Of a stretch of DNA of 64,000 bases, positions 34,634 through 43,893 are shown in pieces. The notes below the pieces were generated by a model that was given only the letters and a program-made list of their open reading frames with translations, was not told where the DNA came from and searched no databases. Each line of letters opens with the position of its first letter. Positions within the stretch are counted from its first letter, which is position 1. A program made the position numbers and the translations under genes. Source of the DNA: Pseudomonadota bacterium (lineage in GTDB: Bacteria; Bdellovibrionota; UBA1018; CAIMNF01). The stretch is taken from positions 30,752 to 94,751 of the forward strand of contig JAIXWV010000040.1 in the NCBI GenBank assembly GCA_027491115.1, given 5' to 3'.

Positions 34634-35209
34634 ATGCGGGTCATTCTGGAATCCCTTCTGGTCCATCTGGCGCTCCTCGGTGTGGCGGCCCTTTGGTTCG
34701 TGCGCCCCGAGCAGGTACGCGAGGAAATCCCGGTGGAACTGACCGAGTTCAAACGACTGGTGGAGACGCCCCGAACGACTCCTAAACAGGTTGTCCGGGC
34801 GAATCCACGGTCTATCCCAATGCCGAGCGCTACTGGGAGCACTAGTCCGGACGCGAAGCCGGTAGCAAACCCGCAGAGTGCTTTGATCCCCGGAGCAGCA
34901 ACGGACTCAATCGGAGAGCCCTTAGTCGAAGAATTTGAAGTCGGAGAATTGCCGGTGCTCGTGAACGAAGTGAAGGTCCCCTACCCTGCGGAAGCCAAAC
35001 GCAAGAGGGTGCAAGGGAATGTCGTGTTTGATCTGGTGGTGGGATCGGACGGCAGCGTGAAAAGCGCCAAAGCCTTGTTGTCACCCGGTCCTGAATTGAC
35101 GGATGCCGCACTTGGCGCAGTGAAGCGGTTCCGCTTCAAACCCGCGAAAATCGGGGACAAGTCCGTTGCAATCCAGATCCGGTACACCTATCGTTTTGTA
35201 TTGGAATGA
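34634..35209 (+). CDS. TonB-family energy transducer
   Basis: A 191-aa protein with an N-terminal membrane anchor (VILESLLVHLALLGVAALWF), a Pro/Ser-rich periplasmic linker and a TonB C-terminal domain (VPYPAEAKRKRVQGNVVFDL to the end, with DAALGAVKRFRFKPA). Start ATG 34634 begins the anchor. Its stop overlaps the TonB-dependent receptor start (ATGA), so this TonB is likely dedicated to that receptor. No exbB or exbD is in the window. Confidence 0.9.
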   Translation: MRVILESLLVHLALLGVAALWFVRPEQVREEIPVELTEFKRLVETPRTTPKQVVRANPRSIPMPSATGSTSPDAKPVANPQSALIPGAATDSIGEPLVEEFEVGELPVLVNEVKVPYPAEAKRKRVQGNVVFDLVVGSDGSVKSAKALLSPGPELTDAALGAVKRFRFKPAKIGDKSVAIQIRYTYRFVLE

Positions 35210-37431
35210 AAACAGGATTCGGGTTCGTGACGGCATGGATGCTTCTCTCCCTTTTTTCGCACAGCTCGTTTGCCGCGACAATCGAAGGCGAGGTTCTGAT
35301 CCGAGGGAGTCGGGACACGCTCGAAGGCGTGAATGTCTTCGTGCTTCCAGGAAAAGTGAAGACGGTCACCGATCGTAATGGCAGGTTCAAATTCGAGGAT
35401 CTTCAGCCCGGGAAAATCAAGCTCGTCATCAACTACCCCGGCTTCATTCGACAAGAAGACGAACTGGATCTGACCCATGACCTGAGCAAGATCGTCTACC
35501 TCGAACGGGAAAATGCACTCCTTTACGAAACTACCGTTGAATCGAGGGACACTCGGGATCTCGTCAAACGGACCCTGAACCAGAAGAAAGCCGCAGCCCA
35601 GCCCGGAGCCGGGGCCGATCCGGTCCGTGCGATCCAGAACCTGCCCGGAGTGAACCGTTCCCAGGGTTTCAGCTCCCAGGTCATCATCCAAGGTTCAGCT
35701 CCGCAAGACACGCGCTACACCATCGATGGCCACGAGATTCCCCTCATTTTCCACTTCGGGGGCTTGAGTTCGGTGTTCAATCCGGATCTCACCGAGAGCT
35801 TCGATTTTTTGTCGGCGGGCTATCAATCAAACTACGGCCGGGCCATGGGAGGAATCCTGAACCTGAATTCCAGGGATCTCGACCTCAAGCGTTTCAAAGC
35901 TTCGGGGTTCGTGGACACCTTCAATTCCGGTCTCCTCGTGGAGACTCCCGTCGGGGAGAAAGGGCAGCTCGCCGTCGGCGGGCGCATCAGCTACATCGGT
36001 CAGGTGCTGAAAGCGGTCTTGGGTGGGAGCGACAATTTCTCACTCACGGTCGCTCCCTCTTACGGCGACGTGGGTCTGCTCTATCAGCGACCGCTTTCTG
36101 ACCGCTTGAAGTTCAAATTTACGGTGATCGGATCGCAGGATGCGTTGAACTTCATCGCAGCAAGCCCACTCGGTGGCGATCCCTCGCTACGGGGTAACTT
36201 TTCGAACCAGATCGGATTCTTCCGATTGATCCCTCAGTTCGAATGGACCCACTCGGCCCGTTCGAAGACGGTTTTTTCAACCGCGATGGGTCGTGACTTC
36301 ATCAACACCGACATCGGATCCAACTACTTCAACCTTAGAACGATCGCCGCCACAGTGCGTGCTGAGAACCGGTTGCGGGTGAGCGAAACTTTTCTCCTGA
36401 ACACGGGCATGGATCACCGGCTCTCGTGGGCGGATGTCAGCCTCAAGCTCCCCCGTGTTTTCAACGATGGCGGGCTACCGAATCCCATCTCTACTGGAGA
36501 AATGCGAATCGTCGAACTCAAAAATGCTTCCTCGAACCTGTTCGGATTCTATGTAAACCCCGTCTGGAAGCCGGCAGTGGACTCGCGGTGGACCCTGCAT
36601 CCTGGGCTTCGTCTGGACTACTTCGCGCCCATCAACGAGTGGCGTCCGGCCCCCCGGGTCTCAGGCAGCTACCAGCTCGATCCCACCCTGAGCCTGATTG
36701 CAGCCGGAGGATTGTACGCGCAAGCCCCGCTCGAACAGCAGTACTCTCCCGGATTCGGCAATCCGGCGATCCGGAGCTCGAGTTCGTGGCACCTGCGTCT
36801 TGGGGCGGAGAAGGATCTTTCGGCAAGCCTTACCAAAGGGTCAGAAGCCTATACTGGGGTCTTCGCCCGATGGTTTGATCGGCTCGTGATTCGAGATACC
36901 ACCAGTATTTTCTCGAACTTAGGAAAGGGGCAAGCGGTCGGGTGGGAAACGAGCGTCACCTACAATCTCGATCCCTGGAACTTCTTCGGAGCCTACACCC
37001 TTTCCCGCTCGACGCGGTCCGACCCCTCGCGCTCGTCCTACCTCTACGAATTTGACCAAACCCACTTCCTCACCCTGATCGCCGGAGTGAATCTGAAGCG
37101 GAACTGGCGCATCTCCTCCCGCTTCCGCTATGTCACGGGTCCACTCGACACCATCCCCACCTCCGCTGTAGGAGACCTCGACAACGATGTCTTCATTCCG
37201 ATCCGCGGATCGCTGTTCAACTCGAGGCTGGATGCGTTCATGATGTTCGATCTCCGGATCGACAAGCGCTGGGTGTACGACACATGGACCTTGTCCTTGT
37301 ACCTGGACATCCAAAACGTCACCAACCGTCAGAACACGGAAGGCCTCCAGTTCGCGTATGACTACCGGACCTTCGATACGGTCAATGGTATTCCGATCCT
37401 GCCGACATTCGGTCTGAAAGGAGAATTCTGA
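35206..37431 (+). CDS. TonB-dependent outer-membrane receptor
   Basis: A 741-aa receptor. Signal peptide (residues 1-24), then a carboxypeptidase-regulatory-like beta-sandwich (IEGEVLIRGSRDTLEGVNVF to about residue 100), a plug domain (VRAIQNLPGVNRSQGFSSQV, IDGHEIPLIFHFGGLSSVFN) and a long beta-barrel. The last residues (FGLKGEF) end on Phe as expected for BAM recognition. The ligand cannot be told from sequence. Coupled to tonB upstream and to a lipoprotein gene one base downstream. Confidence 0.92.
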   Translation: MKTGFGFVTAWMLLSLFSHSSFAATIEGEVLIRGSRDTLEGVNVFVLPGKVKTVTDRNGRFKFEDLQPGKIKLVINYPGFIRQEDELDLTHDLSKIVYLERENALLYETTVESRDTRDLVKRTLNQKKAAAQPGAGADPVRAIQNLPGVNRSQGFSSQVIIQGSAPQDTRYTIDGHEIPLIFHFGGLSSVFNPDLTESFDFLSAGYQSNYGRAMGGILNLNSRDLDLKRFKASGFVDTFNSGLLVETPVGEKGQLAVGGRISYIGQVLKAVLGGSDNFSLTVAPSYGDVGLLYQRPLSDRLKFKFTVIGSQDALNFIAASPLGGDPSLRGNFSNQIGFFRLIPQFEWTHSARSKTVFSTAMGRDFINTDIGSNYFNLRTIAATVRAENRLRVSETFLLNTGMDHRLSWADVSLKLPRVFNDGGLPNPISTGEMRIVELKNASSNLFGFYVNPVWKPAVDSRWTLHPGLRLDYFAPINEWRPAPRVSGSYQLDPTLSLIAAGGLYAQAPLEQQYSPGFGNPAIRSSSSWHLRLGAEKDLSASLTKGSEAYTGVFARWFDRLVIRDTTSIFSNLGKGQAVGWETSVTYNLDPWNFFGAYTLSRSTRSDPSRSSYLYEFDQTHFLTLIAGVNLKRNWRISSRFRYVTGPLDTIPTSAVGDLDNDVFIPIRGSLFNSRLDAFMMFDLRIDKRWVYDTWTLSLYLDIQNVTNRQNTEGLQFAYDYRTFDTVNGIPILPTFGLKGEF

Positions 37432-38408
37432 TGCTCCGGACGCTAGCAGCAACCTTCGTTCTGTGTTCGATCCTCGCCTGCTCTCCCGAAACCATGCCCC
37501 GTTACGCCACGATCCAGGGACTCCGGGTATTGGGACTCCAGATCCAATCTAACGGCGGTAATGACTCCGAAGTGGGTTTCAATGGCACGACGTTCACCCC
37601 AGGCTCGATCGACCTGACTCCCGTCATCAGCGATCTGTACGGGGGGGGGCGCCCACTCAGTTACAATCTCTACCTGTGCCTCGATCCTGGCGTCGGACTC
37701 GGGGCCCAGCCGACTTGTTCCGGCAACGCGAGCCGGGTGGACCTCGAGACCAATACTCCGATCGCCCAGGTGGGAAACGGAGACTACGTCACTCCCGAAT
37801 TCACCGGTGCACTGGCTCCGATCACCGTGAACCTGAACACCTCGCTGACCCCGGTCCTTCCGTTGTATACGGCGCGATTTGCCAGCCTGAGTTCCATTGA
37901 CCGGTTCAATGGTATTTCGATTCTGATATTCTACGAGGTCTTCCCGACCCTGAGCTCGGAGGACAAAATCACGACCTTCAAGCGTCTCCTGATCTCGAAC
38001 GGTCGCGCACTGAACCAGAACCCGGTGGTGGCGGGGCTCGACATCACCCGGGAGGATGGATCCGCACTGCTACCCTTCCCGACGGTTGAGACCTTTCTAA
38101 AGGCGGCCGTCCCTGCGTCCAATCTCGAGAGCTACACCGTTCTCGACAACTCGGGGAATCCCCAGCCCCTCACCGAAACTGTTGAAGTGGCGTGGTTCCT
38201 GACCGGACCTGCCGACATCGCCTGTTCAAATGACAAAGACTGTACAACAGACGGGTTTTTAGCGCTCCCCCGCACTTCGCCGGGAGAGCTCAACCGTTTC
38301 ACTCCGCCCAAGGTTCCGACCCCGACCGACCGAGGCCGAATCCTGATCGGCATTTTCAAAGACAATCGTGGAGGAAGCGCCGTGAGGCGCTACCGCCAGG
38401 CACCCTGA
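37431..38408 (+). CDS. Lipoprotein coupled to the TonB-dependent receptor
   Basis: A 325-aa protein with a lipoprotein signal (lipobox SILAC, Cys at residue 17). The mature part is beta-rich with paired Cys (LCLDPGVG...PTCSG; ACSNDKDCTTDG) and Pro-rich turns, and has no recognised domain. The ATG overlaps the receptor stop by one base, so it is probably a surface or periplasmic partner of the receptor. The coding sequence contains a run of nine G at 37641-37649. Confidence 0.65.
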   Translation: MLRTLAATFVLCSILACSPETMPRYATIQGLRVLGLQIQSNGGNDSEVGFNGTTFTPGSIDLTPVISDLYGGGRPLSYNLYLCLDPGVGLGAQPTCSGNASRVDLETNTPIAQVGNGDYVTPEFTGALAPITVNLNTSLTPVLPLYTARFASLSSIDRFNGISILIFYEVFPTLSSEDKITTFKRLLISNGRALNQNPVVAGLDITREDGSALLPFPTVETFLKAAVPASNLESYTVLDNSGNPQPLTETVEVAWFLTGPADIACSNDKDCTTDGFLALPRTSPGELNRFTPPKVPTPTDRGRILIGIFKDNRGGSAVRRYRQAP

Positions 38409-38483
38409 TTCCTGGCGACGCACTCCCCAGTCATGGGATTGTCGCTACCGAAGTGGTCCGGTTCCCGATATTCTGTTGAAGGC

Positions 38484-38936
38484 ATGAGTCTTCTCAGTGA
38501 AAACCGCTTTGAGCATGAGTTCCTCGAAGATTACGAGGACGGCGCGTGCATTTTCGAAGAGGGCGACACCGGCCGGGATCTCTACATCATCCAATCTGGC
38601 GCTGTTCAGATCCGGAAGAAAACTCCCTCGGGTGAGATCGAGATGGTCCGATTCAAAAAAGGGGAATTTTTCGGAGACATGGCGCTCCTCCAGAGTCTTC
38701 CCCGCTATGCCAGCGCCTATGCGGTCGGCAACACACGCTTGCTCATCCTGAAACCGGCGGGCTTCCTGCTCAAGATCCGTCGCGATCCGACATTTGCATT
38801 CGAGATGCTCCAGCAACTCAGTTATCGCGTGAAAATGTCGAATGACCGTTTGCTTGAAGTGATGATCCGGAACAATCTACCGCTCGCCCAAATTCAGGAT
38901 ATCATGCGTTTGCTCGGCGGCGGTGTACAAGAATGA
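38484..38936 (+). CDS. Cyclic-nucleotide-binding domain protein
   Basis: A 150-aa protein consisting of one cNMP-binding domain: GACIFEEGDTGRDLYIIQSG, IRKKTPSGEIEMVRFKKGEF and the phosphate-cassette-like stretch FGDMALLQSLPRYASAYA. There is no HTH, so it is a sensor or adaptor rather than a CRP-type activator. Start 38484 (MSLLSENRF) is chosen from domain boundaries; the longer start at 38433 has no ribosome site. Its stop overlaps the phosphoesterase start by four bases. Confidence 0.8.
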   Translation: MSLLSENRFEHEFLEDYEDGACIFEEGDTGRDLYIIQSGAVQIRKKTPSGEIEMVRFKKGEFFGDMALLQSLPRYASAYAVGNTRLLILKPAGFLLKIRRDPTFAFEMLQQLSYRVKMSNDRLLEVMIRNNLPLAQIQDIMRLLGGGVQE

Positions 38937-39688
38937 TCACCTCGATCCAATCAGATCGATTGGTGGTCATCTCGGATCTCCACCTCGGCAATCCATTCTC
39001 CCTTGCTAAACGCCGAGTGATCCCGTTCTTGAAGTGGGCGGCCCAGGAGAAATTCGATCTCTGCATCAACGGTGACGGTCTTGAGATCGCTCAAGCAAGC
39101 TTTCAGAAAATTGCATTCGATGTTCCGGAGTTCTTCAAGACGCTCGGAGACTTCAAGCGTGCGGGACGCGAAGTCTATTACGTCACCGGAAACCATGACA
39201 TCGCACTCGAGCACTTTCTCGAGGATTGGGGCGTGATGAAGGTTTCGCCCTTTTTGAATGTACACTCCTCAGGCAAACGGATCCGGATCGAGCATGGGCA
39301 TATTTATGACCCGTTTTTTGTCAAATACCCGGTCCTCTATGAGACCCTGACCCATCTCGGCGGATGGGCATTGAAAGTGCACCCGGAGATGTACCGGCTC
39401 TGGATCTCCTTTGAACGCTTCACCTCGCGGTTGCGAGCCCGAAAGACGGGCATCATCGGCGAGAAGCCCCACTTCCGTGAAGCGGCCTTGGAGCTCGCCC
39501 GTCGTGGATTCGATGCGATCGTCTTCGGACACACCCACCACCCGGGTGAATCCGAGCTCGAAAATGGCAGCCGATATCTCAATTCGGGCTCGTGGATGCT
39601 GACCCCCCACTATGTCAAAATCGAACAGGGAGAAGTGACCTTGCTCTCCTGGTCGGCCCCCCCTCGTGCAAGGATTCAAACAGAATGA
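38933..39688 (+). CDS. LpxH-like calcineurin-type metallophosphoesterase
   Basis: A 251-aa enzyme. The metal-binding motifs are in order: SDLHLG, INGDGLEIA (GD), TGNHDIALE (GNHD), IRIEHGHIYDPFF and VFGHTHHPGE (GHTH). This arrangement resembles UDP-2,3-diacylglucosamine pyrophosphatases of lipid A synthesis (LpxH/LpxG) and related YbbF-like phosphatases. The substrate is an inference. Translationally coupled to both neighbours. Confidence 0.8.
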   Translation: MITSIQSDRLVVISDLHLGNPFSLAKRRVIPFLKWAAQEKFDLCINGDGLEIAQASFQKIAFDVPEFFKTLGDFKRAGREVYYVTGNHDIALEHFLEDWGVMKVSPFLNVHSSGKRIRIEHGHIYDPFFVKYPVLYETLTHLGGWALKVHPEMYRLWISFERFTSRLRARKTGIIGEKPHFREAALELARRGFDAIVFGHTHHPGESELENGSRYLNSGSWMLTPHYVKIEQGEVTLLSWSAPPRARIQTE

Positions 39689-40011
39689 TCCTCATCAAAC
39701 TCATTTTGAGCAGCCTGATCATCGTCGGGGTCACAGAAGTGGGGAAACGGAGTGGAAAGCTGGGAGGACTCCTACTCTCCCTCCCCTTAACCTCCATCCT
39801 CGCCCTCACCTGGTCCTGGTTTGAAACCCGGGATGTCGAAAAAACCGCACAAATGACCACGGAGACGCTTTGGTTCATTGTCCCGTCTTTGGTCCTGTTC
39901 CTCGCACTCCCCCTACTGATCCGGCGGGGTGTGGGCTTCCCTTTGGCAATGACCCTAAGCGTTATTGCCACTTTGGGGTCTTATGCCCTGTTTTTCAAGC
40001 TGAGAGCTTGA
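39685..40011 (+). CDS. DUF3147-like small membrane protein
   Basis: A 108-aa protein with four predicted membrane helices (ILIKLILSSLIIVGVTEVGK; GGLLLSLPLTSILALTWSWF; TLWFIVPSLVLFLALPLLIR; FPLAMTLSVIATLGSYALFF). Pattern and size fit the DUF3147 family. Start ATG 39685 overlaps the previous stop (ATGA); an upstream in-frame start at 39592 lies inside the previous gene. Function unknown. Confidence 0.75.
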   Translation: MILIKLILSSLIIVGVTEVGKRSGKLGGLLLSLPLTSILALTWSWFETRDVEKTAQMTTETLWFIVPSLVLFLALPLLIRRGVGFPLAMTLSVIATLGSYALFFKLRA

Positions 40012-40077
40012 TTCCCGATTCCTTTCTTTCCCTTTTGCGTCATTACTGTTAGGGTCCGGACACAAAGGGAGATTCGG

Positions 40078-40581
40078 ATGGTGCTCAATAAAACCCTGTC
40101 AGTCTGGTTCCTGGTCGCGCAACTCGTCATCGCTCTTCCCGCCCAAGCCCGGGACAATATGCCCTGTCTCGACAAGCAAGGTCGAGAGCTCCCGGTGATC
40201 AACGAGCAAGTCCTCAAGTGGAAGGCCTCCACCCCGAACCAGTTTCATGATCGGGCTCGGGTCAAAGGCGTCATCCGTGACGTCTACCCGAACCGGAACG
40301 GTCATTACCATTTCAACGCACTGATCGGCCCGAACGAGAAAGACACCCTCGAAGTGGTGTACAACATCTCCTTCGGCGAAGTGGACAACATCGTTCCCGG
40401 ACTCACTGTCGAGGCTTGCGGCGACTACATCACCTCGAACGCCCCGACCCAGGTTTACCAACCCTCTCCGGATGGAGCGATCATCCACTGGATCCATCGG
40501 AGCCCGAATCCCCGTCGCCACCATCACGGGTACATGAAGATCAACGACGTTCTCTACGGGCAGGGCCCCGGACACCGCTGA
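40078..40581 (+). CDS. Secreted DUF3465-like protein
   Basis: A 167-aa exported protein: signal peptide through about residue 24 (PAQA). The mature protein has the DUF3465 features VKGVIRDVYPNRNGHYHFNA, the GAIIHWIHRSP segment and the HGYMKINDVLYGQ tail. Function of the family is not known; the His-rich C-terminal half may bind a ligand. Convergent with the adenine deaminase gene across 12 bases. Confidence 0.7.
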   Translation: MVLNKTLSVWFLVAQLVIALPAQARDNMPCLDKQGRELPVINEQVLKWKASTPNQFHDRARVKGVIRDVYPNRNGHYHFNALIGPNEKDTLEVVYNISFGEVDNIVPGLTVEACGDYITSNAPTQVYQPSPDGAIIHWIHRSPNPRRHHHGYMKINDVLYGQGPGHR

Positions 40582-40593
40582 GTCTGAAAAGTC

Positions 40594-42270
40594 TCAAGAT
40601 GCCCTGACATCGATCACGCGGAACAGGTCAACATCGACCAGCCCCTGATCGGTCAGTTTGAGCGATGGAATCACCGGAAGGCTCAAGAACGCCAACTGCA
40701 GGAATGGTTCTTGAAGTGCACAACCGATCTCGCGGCTCGCCGAACGGAGCTCCAGTAATCCCTTCTCGATCCGGGAAGGTTCCTCGAGCGACATCAAGCC
40801 TCCCATGGGAAGAGCCAAAGACGCGAGGATCTGATCTCCACGGACCACAACAAATCCTCCTCCCATTTGCCTCAAGGCGTTCACTGCAACAGCCATGGAA
40901 CGCGTTTCGTCACCCACGCAGATGAGGTTGTGGCTGTCATGACCGACACTCGAAGCGATCGCACCCTGAAGCCCATCGCCGAATCCGGAAACCCAGGCAT
41001 TCGCCGGCTTTATCTTTTTGCCGTGACGCTCAATCACGGAGAGGCGAGCCACCCCGGGATCCGAATGATTCCGGACCGAACGACCCGTGATGATTTTCCC
41101 CGGAATCACTTCCATCACATGCACCCGTCCGGTTACGGCCTCCAAATCAGCCGGAGTGACTGGGGCGGCATGAATGGTCTGATCCGGCTTTCCGGTCGAG
41201 ATCCCCGTCCAGTTCAACTCTCCCACGGGAATACCGCGCTTGAACACGGTACGAATGGAGCAGGTGTCGGCATCATCCAGGAGCACCAGATCGGCGCGGA
41301 ATCCGGGTGCAATTGCACCGACACGATCCGGCCCTGTGTTGAGTCCGTAGTGGGCAGCGACCCCATACGAGGCGGCACGGTAAGCAGCCAGGGAATCGAC
41401 CCCGAGGCGGATCGATTCCCGAATCAGATGATCCAGATGTCCTTCTTGGGCGATGTCCAGAGGGTTGCGATCGTCCGTACAGAAACCTAGGCAAGCCGAT
41501 GAGGCCTGGGTGACCAAACTCGCGAGGGCATGTAAATCCTTTGCCACACTCCCCTCCCGGATCCAGACTGCAATTCCCTTGGTGAGTTTCTCGCGGGCTT
41601 CCTCGAGCTCGGAGGATTCGTGACAGCTCGAGATGCCACACAAAGCATAAGCGGAAAGCGCTCCACCGGAGAGCAGCGGGGCATGTCCGTCGAGCGGGCG
41701 GTCTTGAAACGCCTGAAGCTTTTCGTGAACTACGGGGTCTCCGTTCAAGACACCCGGGACGTTCATCATTTCGGCAAGGCCCAAAGCTTTCGGATGGGAC
41801 TTGAACGGGAGGAGATCCCGGGCCAGTACCGCTCCGGCTCCGTTGGTTTCGAGATGTGTGGCCGGTACACAGGAAGAGAGCATGACTCGAAGGTCGAGGT
41901 GTAGACGTTCTGCCTCGGAGAGAAAATAACGGAGGGCTCCGGTTCCCAGAACATTGGTGAGCTCGTGCGGATCACAAATCGCGGTCGTCGTCCCGAGCGG
42001 CAGAACGCTCCGCTCGAAATGAGCGGGAACCACGAGTGAGCTCTCGACATGGACGTGGGCGTCGATAAAGCCCGGAACCAGCCACTTCCCGCGGCCATCA
42101 ACTTCCCGGACCCCTTTGAGGCCTGGGTCGAGGGCGACGACCACTCCTGAATGGATGGCCACATCTCCCGTCCGCCACTCACAAGCGAAGACGTCAAGAT
42201 ACCGCACCCCGCGGATCACCCAGTCACAGGGGGTCTTGCCCAAAGCTGCGTCCATTCTTGCTCTCAACAT
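40594..42270 (-). CDS. ade: Adenine deaminase
   Basis: A 558-aa amidohydrolase that converts adenine to hypoxanthine and ammonia. The metal site GFIDAHVHVESSLVVP, the CDPHELTNVLGTGALRYFL segment and the DDRNPLDIAQEGHLDHLIRE region (split motifs) are those of AdeC-type enzymes, as is the C-terminal domain with VGHDSHNLICVGD. It provides purine salvage. Its start overlaps the stop of the unknown gene upstream by seven bases. Confidence 0.93.
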   Translation of the reverse strand: MLRARMDAALGKTPCDWVIRGVRYLDVFACEWRTGDVAIHSGVVVALDPGLKGVREVDGRGKWLVPGFIDAHVHVESSLVVPAHFERSVLPLGTTTAICDPHELTNVLGTGALRYFLSEAERLHLDLRVMLSSCVPATHLETNGAGAVLARDLLPFKSHPKALGLAEMMNVPGVLNGDPVVHEKLQAFQDRPLDGHAPLLSGGALSAYALCGISSCHESSELEEAREKLTKGIAVWIREGSVAKDLHALASLVTQASSACLGFCTDDRNPLDIAQEGHLDHLIRESIRLGVDSLAAYRAASYGVAAHYGLNTGPDRVGAIAPGFRADLVLLDDADTCSIRTVFKRGIPVGELNWTGISTGKPDQTIHAAPVTPADLEAVTGRVHVMEVIPGKIITGRSVRNHSDPGVARLSVIERHGKKIKPANAWVSGFGDGLQGAIASSVGHDSHNLICVGDETRSMAVAVNALRQMGGGFVVVRGDQILASLALPMGGLMSLEEPSRIEKGLLELRSASREIGCALQEPFLQLAFLSLPVIPSLKLTDQGLVDVDLFRVIDVRAS

Positions 42271-42959
42271 GATTCATCCTCCGGTGGAGATACCCTCTTT
42301 GGAAACACACCTTCCGTCAGGAAAGTGTGTTCCGGAGTGAGTGTCCATTGCCAATAACTGTACTGGAGATCCTTGAAGCTTGCGAACAAGTCCGGAGCAT
42401 CATGTGAAAGAACCTCGATTTGCCGGATTCCGGGCTTCCGGACATGAATCCAACGCTTCATCGCAGGAATCAGTGCCCGCTCCCGACCCGATTCTTCGGT
42501 GTCAAAATCGATTCCATAACCCGACAGCGCATCATGAAAGGACGCCCAAGACCTCCCCTGAAGTTCATGCTCCAACCATGTCCCGAGCTTCTTGACGTTC
42601 CGGATCTCGATCTGACCGAGCAGATTCGAAAACAAAACAGCTGCCCCTGCCGGATGTTCGAACGCCCCGGGTTTCCCGAAAGGAAAATAGCGGCCAAGCC
42701 AAACGGGCTTCAGCTCGTGACGACGTTCGAAAATCTTCCGGGCCAACAGATCGGGCTCGTAAGCAAAAATCCGGTCGAACCGCCCGAGCCATCCAGGGGG
42801 AATTGAATACCCCCCCGAAGGTCCGATCAGGACCAGTTCTTTCTCGGTGGGATTCCAACGCTCCAAAAAAGCCCGGGTCGCCTGTTCGTGCGCACCCCAG
42901 AGGCCCTTGCGGTGGAGGAATGCCTTCCAGTGATAGGGAATTCCACCACTCCGGCTCAT
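42264..42959 (-). CDS. Conserved-looking unknown protein between murB and ade
   Basis: A 231-aa soluble protein, not recognised. ELVLIGPSGGYSIPPGWLGR followed by FDRIFAYEPDLLARKIFERR has the look of a nucleotide- or SAM-binding beta-alpha-beta unit, but a full methyltransferase motif set is not seen. Rich in Trp, Arg and His. It overlaps murB by four bases and ade by seven, so it belongs to the same transcript. Confidence 0.6.
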   Translation of the reverse strand: MSRSGGIPYHWKAFLHRKGLWGAHEQATRAFLERWNPTEKELVLIGPSGGYSIPPGWLGRFDRIFAYEPDLLARKIFERRHELKPVWLGRYFPFGKPGAFEHPAGAAVLFSNLLGQIEIRNVKKLGTWLEHELQGRSWASFHDALSGYGIDFDTEESGRERALIPAMKRWIHVRKPGIRQIEVLSHDAPDLFASFKDLQYSYWQWTLTPEHTFLTEGVFPKRVSPPEDESC

Positions 42960-43885
42960 GTGAGGATCCTGACCTCTTCCTGGAGCTCGATGCCAAGTTC
43001 GGTTCTGGCCCGCTCGCGAACGAGCAGGATCAAGGCACGGACATCGGAAGCCTTGGCTGATCCGAGATTGACGATGAAATTGCCGTGTTTCTCGGAGATC
43101 TGGGCGTTCCCAATCCGGTGCCCTTTGAGTCCGAGCTTCTCAACCACCTGCCACGCATGAAGACCGGCCGACTTCGGATTCATGAATACACTGCCGCAGG
43201 ACGGAAGATCCACAGGTTGAGTGGCCTTCCGACGCTGATACAATTCGTCGATCGTAGCCTTGATCTTAGCCGGATCTTCGGGCTTGAACACCATCTCGGC
43301 ATGGAGGATCAGATCGGAAGGGCCGAGAAAATGGTTTTTCCGGTACGAGAAGTCGGAATCCCCGTGAATACGGATCTTTTTTTCCAGGACCGGCGAACCG
43401 CTGCCGAAACTGACCGTCTCGGTACTGATGAGAATACTCCCGATCTCGCCCAGGTGGGTCCCGGCATTCATGGTGACCATGCCGCCCACAGAACCCGGGA
43501 TACCGGTCAATCTCTCGAGTCCGCCATACCCGCGATCTGCAGCAATCTTGAGTAGAGAACTCGCTCCCAAGGATCCCCCCACCCGGATCCTGCCAGGACC
43601 TGTCTCCTCGACTCCGGTAAAAAGGTGTTTCATCCGGATCACGAGACCGGAATAGCCCTCATCCGGAAACAAAAGATTGGAGCCCCAACCGAGAATGAAC
43701 ACGGGACACCCCGTCCGGAGAACGGCTCCATGGAGAAGCTCAAGGTCCTCCAAGCTTCGGGGAGTTGCCAGAACCGAGGCGGGTCCACCGATCCGGTAAT
43801 ATGCCACTCGTGACAAGGGAGTGTCGAACTCAAGCTGCCCCGAAAAACGGCCGGCCAAAGCGCGGAACTCGTCTACGAACGGCAT
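42956..43885 (-). CDS. murB: UDP-N-acetylenolpyruvoylglucosamine reductase MurB
   Basis: A 309-aa FAD enzyme of peptidoglycan precursor synthesis. The FAD-binding region (RIGGPASVLATPRSLEDLEL, ILGWGSNLLFPDEGYSGLVI), GIPGSVGGMVTMNAGTHLGE, the catalytic Ser in LPSCGSVFMNP and the C-terminal Glu in QEEVRIL are present; the type fits MurB class II. Start ATG 43885 has GAGGGA upstream; the longer ORF to 44230 reads through the ccsA 3' end in another frame. Confidence 0.95.
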   Translation of the reverse strand: MPFVDEFRALAGRFSGQLEFDTPLSRVAYYRIGGPASVLATPRSLEDLELLHGAVLRTGCPVFILGWGSNLLFPDEGYSGLVIRMKHLFTGVEETGPGRIRVGGSLGASSLLKIAADRGYGGLERLTGIPGSVGGMVTMNAGTHLGEIGSILISTETVSFGSGSPVLEKKIRIHGDSDFSYRKNHFLGPSDLILHAEMVFKPEDPAKIKATIDELYQRRKATQPVDLPSCGSVFMNPKSAGLHAWQVVEKLGLKGHRIGNAQISEKHGNFIVNLGSAKASDVRALILLVRERARTELGIELQEEVRILT

Positions 43886-43893
43886 CCTGTCCC

